Shown: piece after piece, positions 51,107 through 58,439 of the stretch
Numbering within the stretch: position 1 is the first letter of the stretch
How the letters are laid out: every line of letters begins with the position of its first letter
Source: Streptomyces sp. NBC_00510
GTDB lineage: Bacteria > Actinomycetota > Actinomycetes > Streptomycetales > Streptomycetaceae
Direction of reading: 5' to 3'
Assembly: GCA_036013505.1 (NCBI GenBank)
Contig: CP107851.1
Span: 6,656,501-6,720,500, forward strand
Length of the DNA stretch: 64,000 nucleotides
Notes under the pieces: generated by a model
What the model saw: the letters and a program-made list of their open reading frames with translations, nothing else
What the model was told of the DNA's origin: nothing
Databases searched by the model: none
Program-made: the position numbers and the translations under genes

Positions 51107-52402
51107 TCAGGCGGCGGAGGACACCGTGTCCTCCGCCGCCTTCCGCATGCCCACGGCGTGCTCGTTGGTCCGGGCGTCGTACGCCATCAGCGTCGGCAGG
51201 CAGGCGGCCAGCGCCCCGACCGCCGCCACGCACGCCAGCCCGCCGGTCCACACCGATGTGCGCAGGCCCAGCAGCGCGGCCGAGCCGCCGGCCCGCACCT
51301 GGCCGAACTGGGGGCCGATGGTGAAGGAGAGCAGTTCGATGCCGGCCAGCCGGCCACGCAGCGCGTCGGGGATGGTCTGGTTCCAGATCGTCGCCCGGAA
51401 CACCCCGCTGGCCATGTCGAACGCACCCGCCAGCGCCAGGAAGGCCAGCACCAGCCATACGTTGCGGGACCAGCCCGCCGCCGCCATGCACAGGCCGAAG
51501 CCCGCCGCGGCCAGCACGATCGCCCGCCCGTGCCGGTGCACCCGCGACGACCAGCCGCCGGTGAGGCTCATCAGCAGCGCACCCGCCGGCAGGGCCGCGT
51601 ACATCAGGCCCAGCGACCAGGGCGCACCCAGGTCGTCCGCCATGAAGGGGAACACGGCGATCGGGAAGGCCAGACCGGTCGCCGCGATGTCCACCACGTA
51701 GGTGCCGAGCAGTTCCTTGCGGCTCCACGCGTAGCGCGCCCCCTCCGCGATCGAGCTCAGCGAGGGGCGCTTCGCATCGTGCGAGGGCGGTGAGGGCCGC
51801 AGCCCGAGGCCGAGGACGACCGAGAGGGCGAAGGTGAGGGCGTCGACGGCGTACGCCCATCGCAGGCCCGCGTACGCGATCAGCACACCCGCGAGGGAGG
51901 GCGCCGCGATCGCCCCGATCTGCCAGCGCAGCGCGTTCAGCGAGGCGGCGGCGGTCAGTTGCCCGTGCGGGACGATGCGCTGCACGATCGCGTCCAGTGC
52001 CGGCCGCTGGAGCCCGCCCAGCGCGCTGGTCAGCGCGGCGACCACGTACAACGGCCAGAGCACCGGCCGCGGCAGCAGGGCGTTGACCAGCAGCACGGCC
52101 GACAGCACGCCGAGGGCCGCCTCCGTCCACAGGATGAGCTTGCGCCGGTCCAGGGCGTCCGCGAGCGCCCCGCCGTAGAGGCCGCAGACGATCAGCGGCA
52201 CCAGTTCGACGGCGCCGAGGGCGCCGACCGCGAGGGTGGAGCCGGTCAGCTCCTTGACCTGGACAGGGACGGCCACGAAGGTCAGGAAGCTGCCGAAGGT
52301 CGTGATCAGGCCCGCGCACCACATCAGGCGGAAGTCGCGCGAGGTCCGCCACGGTGCGAGGTCGGGAAGGAGTCTGGACACGAGGTCGCATGCTCCGTGC
52401 AC
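51107..52402 (-). CDS. MFS transporter (EntS-like)
   Basis: About 431 residues from GTG 52402; a GTG at 52381 or an extension to 52510 are alternatives, since no clear ribosome binding site decides. The family signature is WRTSRDFRLMWCAGLITTFG SFL with the loop motif LYGGALADALDRRKLILWTE, followed by twelve predicted helices. EntS-type members export siderophores or other natural products. The final codons lie within a perfect 31-bp palindrome that ends transcription of the convergent chitinase gene. Confidence 0.85.
   Translation of the reverse strand: MHGACDLVSRLLPDLAPWRTSRDFRLMWCAGLITTFGSFLTFVAVPVQVKELTGSTLAVGALGAVELVPLIVCGLYGGALADALDRRKLILWTEAALGVLSAVLLVNALLPRPVLWPLYVVAALTSALGGLQRPALDAIVQRIVPHGQLTAAASLNALRWQIGAIAAPSLAGVLIAYAGLRWAYAVDALTFALSVVLGLGLRPSPPSHDAKRPSLSSIAEGARYAWSRKELLGTYVVDIAATGLAFPIAVFPFMADDLGAPWSLGLMYAALPAGALLMSLTGGWSSRVHRHGRAIVLAAAGFGLCMAAAGWSRNVWLVLAFLALAGAFDMASGVFRATIWNQTIPDALRGRLAGIELLSFTIGPQFGQVRAGGSAALLGLRTSVWTGGLACVAAVGALAACLPTLMAYDARTNEHAVGMRKAAEDTVSSAA
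51110..51140. terminator. 31-bp perfect palindrome, bidirectional terminator
   Basis: GGCGGCGGAGGACAC (51110-51124) and GTGTCCTCCGCCGCC (51126-51140) are exact reverse complements around one base. It lies between the convergent chitinase and MFS genes and covers the last ten sense codons of the latter. No T-run. Confidence 0.7.
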
Positions 52403-52682
52403 GGACCCCTGCGGCGCAACCGGGTTTTTCCGCCCGTGCCCCGCGAGCGGCCGGGTCGGGCGGCGGCCGCGAGGCACCGATGCGGCCCGCCTGTCCTCGA
52501 CCGGCGTCACCGGCGACCGGTGGTGGGCCGGCGGCCTTCCGCGCGAGTGCGGGTGCGCGCTGACGACGGCACGGCCGGGCTCACCTGCGGGTGCCGCTCA
52601 CGCCGCGGCCCCCGGCATCGCGGACGCACCGGCGACCGCGTGGGCCGCCGCCCCGCGCGGGACCCGGTGGCGGGCAGCGCCG

Positions 52683-53642
52683 TCAGCGCATCAGCCCCGC
52701 GGCCGCCAGCCGCTGCCGGACCACCGCGACGGCGGTGTCGTCCAGCGGGACCTGCGGGGGCGCCGTGGCCGCGCAGCCGATGACGCCGCGCAGGCGCAGC
52801 GCCGCCTTGAAGGCACCCAGCGCCGAGGAACTCGGGCCCATCGCAGTGGAGTCCGCCCCCGCGTCGACGATGGCGTAGAGCCGCGCGAGCCGGTCCTGCT
52901 CCGCCGCGGCCTCGCGCCAGCGTCCCGCGACGGCGTGCGCGTGGAGCCGTACGTAGCCGTGCGGATCCACGTTGCCGAGGCCGGGGACGACGCCGTGCGC
53001 GCCCGCCAGGAGGGCGCCGTCCACGGCGAGTTCGGACCCGGTGAGCAGGGCGAAGGAGGAGTCCAGGCCGCGGCGGCGCAACTCGGTGAGCAGCCGGCGC
53101 ATGGGGCCGTCGGCGCCGCTGCTGTCCTTCAGGCCGGCCAGGGTGCCCTCCTCCGCGAGGGCCAGCACGGTCGTGGCGGGCAGCTTGGTGTGCACCGCCG
53201 AGGGGATGTCGTACGCGAACAGCGGCAGCCCGCCGGCCCCGTCCCGCACCCGCCGGAAGTGGTCGGCGATCTCCACCGGATGCGTCGCCGCGTAGAAGGG
53301 CGCGGTCGCCACCAGGGCGTCGGCGCCCGCCGCGACGGCGGCCCGCGCGTGCTCCAGGACGCGCGGGGTGGTCATGTCGACGACGCCGGCGAGCACGGGC
53401 ACCCGGCCCCCGACGGCCTCCACGACCGCCGTGAGCGCGGTGCGCCGCTGCGCGTCGGTGAGGAAGGCCGTCTCGCCGCTGGACCCCAGGGCGAAGACCC
53501 CGTGCACCCCGGCCGAGAGCACATGCCCGACCAGGGCGCGCAGGCCCTCGGTGTCCACGTCCCCCGTCTCCGTGAGCGGGGTGCACAGAGGTGGTACGAC
53601 CCCGCGCAGCGGGCGGAGCGGATCGGTCCCGGTTGCGGTCAT
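52683..53642 (-). CDS. DapA-superfamily aldolase (dihydrodipicolinate synthase-like)
   Basis: 319 residues from ATG 53642. The TIM-barrel class I aldolase carries GVVPPLCTPLTETGDVD, GVFALGSSGETAFL (GSSGE motif), FAYDIPSAVH with the proton-relay Tyr, and LAGLKDSSG with the Schiff-base Lys. The superfamily includes dihydrodipicolinate synthase, N-acetylneuraminate lyase and keto-deoxy-sugar-acid aldolases. The nearby GntR regulator and SIS-like gene argue for sugar-acid catabolism instead of lysine synthesis. It is the last gene of that operon, 10 bp after the preceding stop. Confidence 0.88.
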   Translation of the reverse strand: MTATGTDPLRPLRGVVPPLCTPLTETGDVDTEGLRALVGHVLSAGVHGVFALGSSGETAFLTDAQRRTALTAVVEAVGGRVPVLAGVVDMTTPRVLEHARAAVAAGADALVATAPFYAATHPVEIADHFRRVRDGAGGLPLFAYDIPSAVHTKLPATTVLALAEEGTLAGLKDSSGADGPMRRLLTELRRRGLDSSFALLTGSELAVDGALLAGAHGVVPGLGNVDPHGYVRLHAHAVAGRWREAAAEQDRLARLYAIVDAGADSTAMGPSSSALGAFKAALRLRGVIGCAATAPPQVPLDDTAVAVVRQRLAAAGLMR

Positions 53643-53652
53643 GGACCGCTTC

Positions 53653-54246
53653 CTACCAGCTCGCGGGCGGTGGCGACACCAACTGCTCGGCGAGCCGCGC
53701 GAGTCGGGGCAGCCGGTCCCGCAGCCGCACCCGGCGTCCGGCCGCCGCGCTGACCAGGTGCTGCAGCACGTCCATGCCGACCTCGGAGGGCTCCGGCGGC
53801 ACGGTCAGCGCCTCGTGCGCCAGCCCGCGCAGCTCCGGGTCGCCCGCGTCCATCGCCAGCACCGTCGCGCCGGAGCGCCGCGCGTCCTCCACCCGCTCCA
53901 GCAGCCCGGCCTCGGCCCGCTCGGGGGTGACCACCAGCACCGTCTCGCCCCTGCGCGCCGCCTCCAGGCGGGCCGTCCCGACCGCGAGGTGCGCGGGCGC
54001 GCCCGGCGGCACGCGGTGCCGCACCAGCGTCGGCGACAGCTCCGGCAGCCCGCTCCAGGCGGCCTCGTCGTCCAGATGGGCCGCCATGTGCCACGGCTCG
54101 TACTCCCCGCTGCCGACCAGCAGCAGCCCGCCCGCGGGCCCCCGGCGGACGGACCCGCGCAGGGAGCCGGCGAAGGACCGGGTCAGCTCCGGCCACTCGC
54201 TCCCGGCCAGCAGTTCACGGACGACCTCGACCCGTACGGCATCCAT
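53653..54246 (-). CDS. Hypothetical protein, possibly SIS-like
   Basis: 197 residues from ATG 54246 (three more codons are open upstream). The pattern GGLLLVGSGEYEPWHMAAHL, ETVLVVTPERAEAGLLERVE and GATVLAMDAGDPELRGLAHE resembles alternating strands and helices of a sugar-isomerase (SIS)-type fold, with bimodal spacing of Gly-rich loops. This is a pattern impression, not a motif match. DVLQHLVSAAAGRR near the end is also typical of SIS-like proteins. It lies between a GntR regulator and a DapA-like aldolase, consistent with amino-sugar or sugar-acid metabolism. Confidence 0.72.
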   Translation of the reverse strand: MDAVRVEVVRELLAGSEWPELTRSFAGSLRGSVRRGPAGGLLLVGSGEYEPWHMAAHLDDEAAWSGLPELSPTLVRHRVPPGAPAHLAVGTARLEAARRGETVLVVTPERAEAGLLERVEDARRSGATVLAMDAGDPELRGLAHEALTVPPEPSEVGMDVLQHLVSAAAGRRVRLRDRLPRLARLAEQLVSPPPASW

Positions 54247-54312
54247 GCACCGCATCCTCGCGGACCCTGCACCGGCCCGGCCCCGCTTCGCGCCGTGCTC
54301 ACCCGAACGGGG

Positions 54313-54996
54313 TCAGTCCGTGCCGTCCGCGGGCAGGGCCCTGGACACCCGCTCCCGTACGTCCGTGAAGTGCCGCCGCATGGCGGCCCTGGCCGCGCCC
54401 GCGTCCCCGGTGCGCAGCGCGCCGACGACGGCGCGGTGGTTGGCGACGACGCGCTCGACCGGGTCGTCGGCGGGCGCCAGGGCGGCGCCGACCTCGTGGT
54501 AGGCGCTCCGGAACAGGTCCACGAGCTGCAGCACGAGCTCGTTGCCGCAGGAGGCGTAGAGCAGCGCGTGGAAGGCCCGGTCCGCGTCGGGGTCGTCGAC
54601 CATCCGGGCGGCGAGCGCGTCGAGTTCGTCCAGCCGCTGGGCCGGTATCGTCCCGGCGACCTCGCCTATCAGGCCGACCTCGAGCAGCTCGCGCACCGCG
54701 ACGAGGTCGGCGAGGGCGCGCACCCGGGACCGCAGGTGGAAGGTGAGCGAGGGCATCAGCACCCGCAGCGGCGCCTCTCCGACGAACGTCCCCGTGCCGT
54801 GCCGGATCTCGACGATGCCGAGCGCCTGCAGTGCGCGCACCGCCTCGCGCACGCTGTTGCGGCTCGCACCGAGCAGGTCCATCAACTGCGGCTCGGTCGG
54901 CAGGGTGGCGCCGGGGGCGAGCCGCTGCTCGTGGATCAGCTCGATGATGCGGTCCTGGAGCCCCGGGCCGCGGCTCCTGCCGACGGTTCTGGTCAC
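54313..54996 (-). CDS. GntR-family regulator, FadR/FCD type
   Basis: 227 residues from ATG 54996. The N-terminal winged HTH reads LQDRIIELIHEQRLAPGATL, PTEPQLMDLLGASRNSVREA and VRALQALGIVEIRHGTGTFV. The C-terminal FCD effector domain contains DLVAVRELLEVGLIGEVAG, FHALLYASCGNELVLQLVDL and VVANHRAVVGALRTGDAGAA, with the His/Asp residues that bind a metal and carboxylate ligand. It probably controls the two downstream genes and itself. A perfect 11-bp inverted repeat lies 51-75 bp upstream. Confidence 0.92.
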   Translation of the reverse strand: MTRTVGRSRGPGLQDRIIELIHEQRLAPGATLPTEPQLMDLLGASRNSVREAVRALQALGIVEIRHGTGTFVGEAPLRVLMPSLTFHLRSRVRALADLVAVRELLEVGLIGEVAGTIPAQRLDELDALAARMVDDPDADRAFHALLYASCGNELVLQLVDLFRSAYHEVGAALAPADDPVERVVANHRAVVGALRTGDAGAARAAMRRHFTDVRERVSRALPADGTD

Positions 54997-55046
54997 GGGC
55001 GGCCGCCTTTCCCTGTGCTGTCGTGCGCTTTTGACGTTCCGTCAGC

Positions 55047-55071
55047 TGTCCCGAGCGGCGCGCTCGGGACA
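55047..55071. promoter_or_regulatory. Perfect 11-bp inverted repeat upstream of the GntR gene
   Basis: TGTCCCGAGCG (55047-55057) and CGCTCGGGACA (55061-55071) are exact reverse complements around GCG. The position suits an operator for the GntR/FCD regulator; an RNA hairpin is possible. Confidence 0.5.
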
Positions 55072-55283
55072 AGGGACGTCCGGCGTCCACCCCGCGGCCG
55101 CGCATCGGGAGGCAACACCGATGTCATACCTCACATCCGTCGTCCCCCGAGCCAATACCGATGTGTACGGGGGCTTTCACGCACCGCGGAGCGCCCCGCC
55201 GCGGGGCGGAGGGGGTGCGGACCGGCCGGGCGGCGAGGGACGCGTCACAGCGCCTGCGCGGGCCATGCACCGCCCCCACCTGG

Positions 55284-55289
55284 CAGGAT
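55284..55289 (+). promoter_or_regulatory. Candidate -10 element of the F420 reductase gene
   Basis: CAGGAT starts 12 nt before ATG 55296, predicting a leaderless mRNA. Confidence 0.45.
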
Positions 55290-55295
55290 CGCGGT

Positions 55296-56012
55296 ATGAC
55301 TGTTGACAGTGGCAATGAGACCCCCGCCCCCAAGGCCCCGGCGAAGGACCCCTGGGAGCTGCCGGACGTGTCCGGCCTCGTCGTCGGCGTCCTCGGCGGC
55401 ACCGGCCCGCAGGGTCGCGGCCTGGCGTACCGGCTCGCCAAGGCCGGCCAGCAGGTGGTCATCGGCTCGCGCGCCGCGGACCGCGCCCAGGCCACGGCCG
55501 ACCGGATCGGCCTCGGGGTGCGGGGCGCCGACAACGCGGAGACCGCCCGCCGCAGCGACGTCGTCATCGTCGCCGTCCCGTGGGAGGGCCACGGCGAGAC
55601 CCTCCAGGCGCTGCGCGGCGAGCTCGCCGGCAAGCTCGTCGTCGACTGCGTCAACCCGCTGGGCTTCGACAAGCAGGGCGCCTACGCCCTGAAGCCGGAG
55701 GAGGGCAGCGCCGCCGAACAGGCCGCCGCGCTGCTGCCGGAGTCCCGCGTCACCGCCGCCTTCCACCACCTGTCCGCGGTGACCCTCGAGGACCCGGAGA
55801 TCGACTCGATCGACACCGACGTCCTCGTGCTCGGCGACAGCCGCGCCGACACCGACCTGGTCCAGGCCCTGGCCGCGCGCATCCCCGGCATCCGCGGCGT
55901 CTTCGCCGGCCGGTTGCGGAACGCGCACCAGGTGGAGGCGCTGGTCGCCAACCTGATCTCGGTCAACCGCCGCTACAAGGCCCACGCCGGCCTGCGCCTG
56001 ACCGACGTCTAG
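55296..56012 (+). CDS. NADPH:coenzyme F420 reductase (Fno type)
   Basis: 238 residues. The NADP-binding motif is VVGVLGGTGPQGRGLAYRLA, with VVIGSRAADRAQ after the second strand. Fno-type features are DVVIVAVPWEGHGETL, VVDCVNPLGFDKQGAY, RVTAAFHHLSAV and the C-terminal GRLRNAHQVEALVANLISVN. It moves hydride between NADPH and deazaflavin F420, supplying reduced F420 to reductases in secondary metabolism and stress tolerance. An N-terminal extension of about 25 residues precedes the core. The next gene, a small membrane protein, follows 62 bp later. Confidence 0.93.
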   Translation: MTVDSGNETPAPKAPAKDPWELPDVSGLVVGVLGGTGPQGRGLAYRLAKAGQQVVIGSRAADRAQATADRIGLGVRGADNAETARRSDVVIVAVPWEGHGETLQALRGELAGKLVVDCVNPLGFDKQGAYALKPEEGSAAEQAAALLPESRVTAAFHHLSAVTLEDPEIDSIDTDVLVLGDSRADTDLVQALAARIPGIRGVFAGRLRNAHQVEALVANLISVNRRYKAHAGLRLTDV

Positions 56013-56074
56013 GCCCGCGGGGGCATGGGGGACAATGGGCGGGTTCGCGACCGACCCGACAGGAGCCGCCCCCC

Positions 56075-56269
56075 ATGCCCCGCCTCGCCCTCTACGCGCT
56101 CGTCCTGTGCGCGCTCGCCGTGGCCGCCGCCGTCGTGTCCTTCGTGGAGGGCAGCTGGCTCGGTGTCTTCTGGATCCTGATCGCGGGCCTCACCAGCAAC
56201 ATGTGCTGGTACTACCTGCGCAAGGCGAAGGCCGAGCGGGAGTCCGCCGAGCAGCGGATCACTGGCTGA
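56075..56269 (+). CDS. Small membrane protein
   Basis: 64 residues from ATG 56075, with AGGAG at 56061-56065. Two hydrophobic helices (LALYALVLCALAVAAAVVSF and WLGVFWILIAGLTSNMCWYY) are joined by a short loop, and a charged C-terminus KAKAERESAEQRITG follows. It belongs with the many two-helix small membrane proteins of streptomycetes; no function known. Its last 11 bases overlap the end of the convergent site-2 protease gene. Confidence 0.8.
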   Translation: MPRLALYALVLCALAVAAAVVSFVEGSWLGVFWILIAGLTSNMCWYYLRKAKAERESAEQRITG

Positions 56270-57050
56270 ACGGGTCGCCCTTCCAGAACTGGAAGAAGGC
56301 GTAGCCCAGGCTCGACAGCCCGTCCGGGATCCCGAAGACCGCCGTCACGGAGTCGACGAAGCCGAAGAACGCCGCGTTGACCTCGGGGATCCACAGCACA
56401 CCGAAGACGGCCAGCAGCCCGAACTGCCCGAACGGCTCCAGCTGGCGCCGCGTCCGGTACGACAGCCAGGGCTCGATCACGCCGTAGCCGTCCAGGCCCG
56501 GCACCGGCAGCAGGTTCAGGATCGCCGCCGTGACCTGCAGCATCGCCAGGAACGCCAGCGCGGACGCGAAGGGCGCGTGGGCCTGGTCCAGCGTGACGAC
56601 GCCGAAGGTGAAGGGCAGCATCAGGGCGATCGCGAACAGCACGTTGGTCAGCGGGCCCGCGGCCGAGATCAGGCTGTGCTTCCAGCGGCCCCGGATCCTG
56701 CCCCGCTCGATGAAGACGGCGCCGCCGGGCAGGCCGATGCCGCCCAGGATCACGAAGATCACCGGCAGCACGATGCTCAGCAGCGCGTGCGTGTACTTCA
56801 GCGGGTTCAGGGTCAGGTAGCCCTTGGCCCCGATCGAGATGTCGCCGCCGTGCAGCGCGGTACGGGCGTGCGCGTACTCGTGCAGGCACAGGGAGACGAT
56901 CCAGCCGGACACGACGAACAGGAACACGGCGAAGCCGGTGCTGGTGGAGAAGTCCGTCCACACCGCCCAGCCCGACACGGCCATGATCGCGGCCAGGCCC
57001 AGGAAGATCGGGCTGATCTGCCGTTCACTGCGGGTTGCTGCGGTGGTCAT
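56259..57050 (-). CDS. Site-2 protease family membrane metalloprotease (M50)
   Basis: 263 residues with six or so transmembrane helices. The zinc site HEYAH lies in SLCLHEYAHARTALHGGD (about 57-61), and the third ligand in LLPVPGLDGYGVI. Short form without PDZ or CBS domains. Members cut within or near membranes, for example anti-sigma factors, but the soluble-signal partners are not identifiable here. ATG 57050 start. The 268 bp upstream, toward the lipoprotein gene, show no gene. Confidence 0.92.
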   Translation of the reverse strand: MTTAATRSERQISPIFLGLAAIMAVSGWAVWTDFSTSTGFAVFLFVVSGWIVSLCLHEYAHARTALHGGDISIGAKGYLTLNPLKYTHALLSIVLPVIFVILGGIGLPGGAVFIERGRIRGRWKHSLISAAGPLTNVLFAIALMLPFTFGVVTLDQAHAPFASALAFLAMLQVTAAILNLLPVPGLDGYGVIEPWLSYRTRRQLEPFGQFGLLAVFGVLWIPEVNAAFFGFVDSVTAVFGIPDGLSSLGYAFFQFWKGDPFSQ

Positions 57051-57318
57051 CGTGCGGGCTCCTGCGGAGGCGGTGCGACATCGGTCGTGGTGCTGGCCGC
57101 CCGATCATGCCATCCGGCCGCCGCCGGGCACACCCACGGCGGGATAACGCCCCGGCGACGCCGGACGTTCCTGCGGCCCTGCGGCGACGCCCGGGTCGCG
57201 ACCGCGTTGCGATACGTCATCGATCGCATCCGCTCCGTCGCCGCGGGGGTCATGGCGGGCGCACTCTGAAGTCGTCCGGGGCCGGGGGGCCCGAGGACGG
57301 GGTCAGGACGGGGGAGCC

Positions 57319-57834
57319 ATGACGTGGAAGAGGTTCGCCGTGCCGGCGCTGCTCGGCATCGCCGTGTGCGGCACGCTGACCGGATGCAGTCCCGCGGGCG
57401 CGGGGCTCACGGGTATCGCCGTGGACGAGGACGGCAGGCCGCTGGGGGTGATGCTCGTCTGCCAGGGCCACATCGAGGGGGCGACGCTCTTCGACTCCGA
57501 CCACGCGGACGCCTCGGCCGACCTCGGCAGGTGGAGCCGCGCCAAGACGGCCACGGGGTTCACGGTGTGGTCGCTGGCCGGCGGCGGCAGGGGCTGGAGC
57601 CCCGAGGTGCCCACGGCCTCCCTCGAACCGCACCGCACGTACAGCCTGTACGGCTGGACCCGCGACGGCTCCTGGTCGACGGCGCACGTGACGTTCACGG
57701 CGGCGCAGTTCGCGAGCCTCGAGCCCGGGCAGGTCCGCTGGTACAAGGGGGAGGGGGTGCCGGGTACGGACCGGGACGGGAACGCCACGACGTCGATGGG
57801 CGAGTTTCGGGCGGAGGGGTGCGAAGGGATGTGA
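57319..57834 (+). CDS. Putative lipoprotein
   Basis: 171 residues from ATG 57319. The signal peptide KRFAVPALLGIAVCGTLTGC ends in a lipobox (LTGC, Cys lipidated). The mature part is a small beta-rich domain starting GLTGIAVDEDGRPLGVMLVC, with WSLAGGGRGWSPEVPTASLE and YSLYGWTRDGSWSTAHVTFT. No known family is recognised. The start ATG follows GGGGGAGCC. Repeat cluster B begins about 50 bp after the stop. Confidence 0.78.
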   Translation: MTWKRFAVPALLGIAVCGTLTGCSPAGAGLTGIAVDEDGRPLGVMLVCQGHIEGATLFDSDHADASADLGRWSRAKTATGFTVWSLAGGGRGWSPEVPTASLEPHRTYSLYGWTRDGSWSTAHVTFTAAQFASLEPGQVRWYKGEGVPGTDRDGNATTSMGEFRAEGCEGM

Positions 57835-57896
57835 CCGGTTCTTCGTCTGCGGCGCCGCGTTTGTTGCTGTTGCGGTTTCTCCCCCGCCCGCCCTCC

Positions 57897-57927
57897 CTCC
57901 CCCAGCCTTCGGCCGGGGGGACCCCCA
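57897..57927 (+). repeat. 31-bp palindromic repeat, copy 4
   Basis: Identical to copy 1 over the 31-bp motif. Confidence 0.9.
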
Positions 57928-57987
57928 TCCGGCGCGGTCAGTGCGGGCCTGCGCATCGTGTGCCTGGGTCGGTGCCGCGCCGGCGCA

Positions 57988-58018
57988 CTCCCCCAGCCTT
58001 CGGCCGGGGGGACCCCCA
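57988..58018 (+). repeat. 31-bp palindromic repeat, copy 5
   Basis: Identical to copy 1 over the motif; left border of the inverted cassette. Confidence 0.9.
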
Positions 58019-58223
58019 CAGCGCTCGCGGTTTACCCCGACATCGTTCGGCGCCCGGGTCCGCCGCTCGTCGCTTCCGGGCGCACCCCGCCACACCCCCT
58101 CCCGCTGTCGAGGCGCACGACGGCCGGTGGGGGGGTGAGTGAGGCACTTGCGGCAACTCCGGACCGCTCTCTGAACCCCCACCGGCCGTTGGTCGCCGCA
58201 CGATACGGAGGGGGCGGGGGAGT

Positions 58224-58254
58224 TGGGGGTCCCCCCGGCCGAAGGCTGGGGGAG
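58224..58254 (-). repeat. 31-bp palindromic repeat, copy 6
   Basis: Reverse complement of copy 1; right border of the inverted cassette. Confidence 0.9.
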
Positions 58255-58427
58255 GGAGGGCGGGCGGGTGGACGCCCGCCGCAGGCGCAACGCACCCGCA
58301 CGCAACCACCGGGCAGCCCGGCGCAGCCGCCCGCGGGCGCAAACAACCCGCACACGAACGACGGGCCCAACGGAACGCACCCCGGGCCGCAATCACAACC
58401 CGGGGGCGGACTTGCTCGCCGCTCGGA

Positions 58428-58433
58428 CAGAAT
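58428..58433 (+). promoter_or_regulatory. Candidate -10 element of the SARP-type regulator gene
   Basis: CAGAAT starts 12 nt before GTG 58440, predicting a leaderless mRNA. Confidence 0.5.
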
Positions 58434-58439
58434 GGGGGC

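Larger units (their letters stand above)
57885..58360 (+). repeat. Intergenic repeat cluster B
   Basis: This fills the 605-bp gap between the lipoprotein and SARP genes; no credible gene is present. Copies of the 31-bp repeat are at 57897-57927 and 57988-58018 (plus) and 58224-58254 (minus). The module after the first copy (GGCGCGGTCAGTGCGGGCCT) is in the same orientation as in cluster A. The cassette between the second and third copies (about 58077-58224) is the reverse complement of the cluster A cassette, including CGCACCCCGCCACACCCCCT (58081-58100), a long hairpin (ACGGCCGGTGGGGG / CCCCCACCGGCCGT) and GGAGGGGGCGGGGGAGTTGG. About 60 extra bp (58019-58077) occur only here. Confidence 0.85.
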
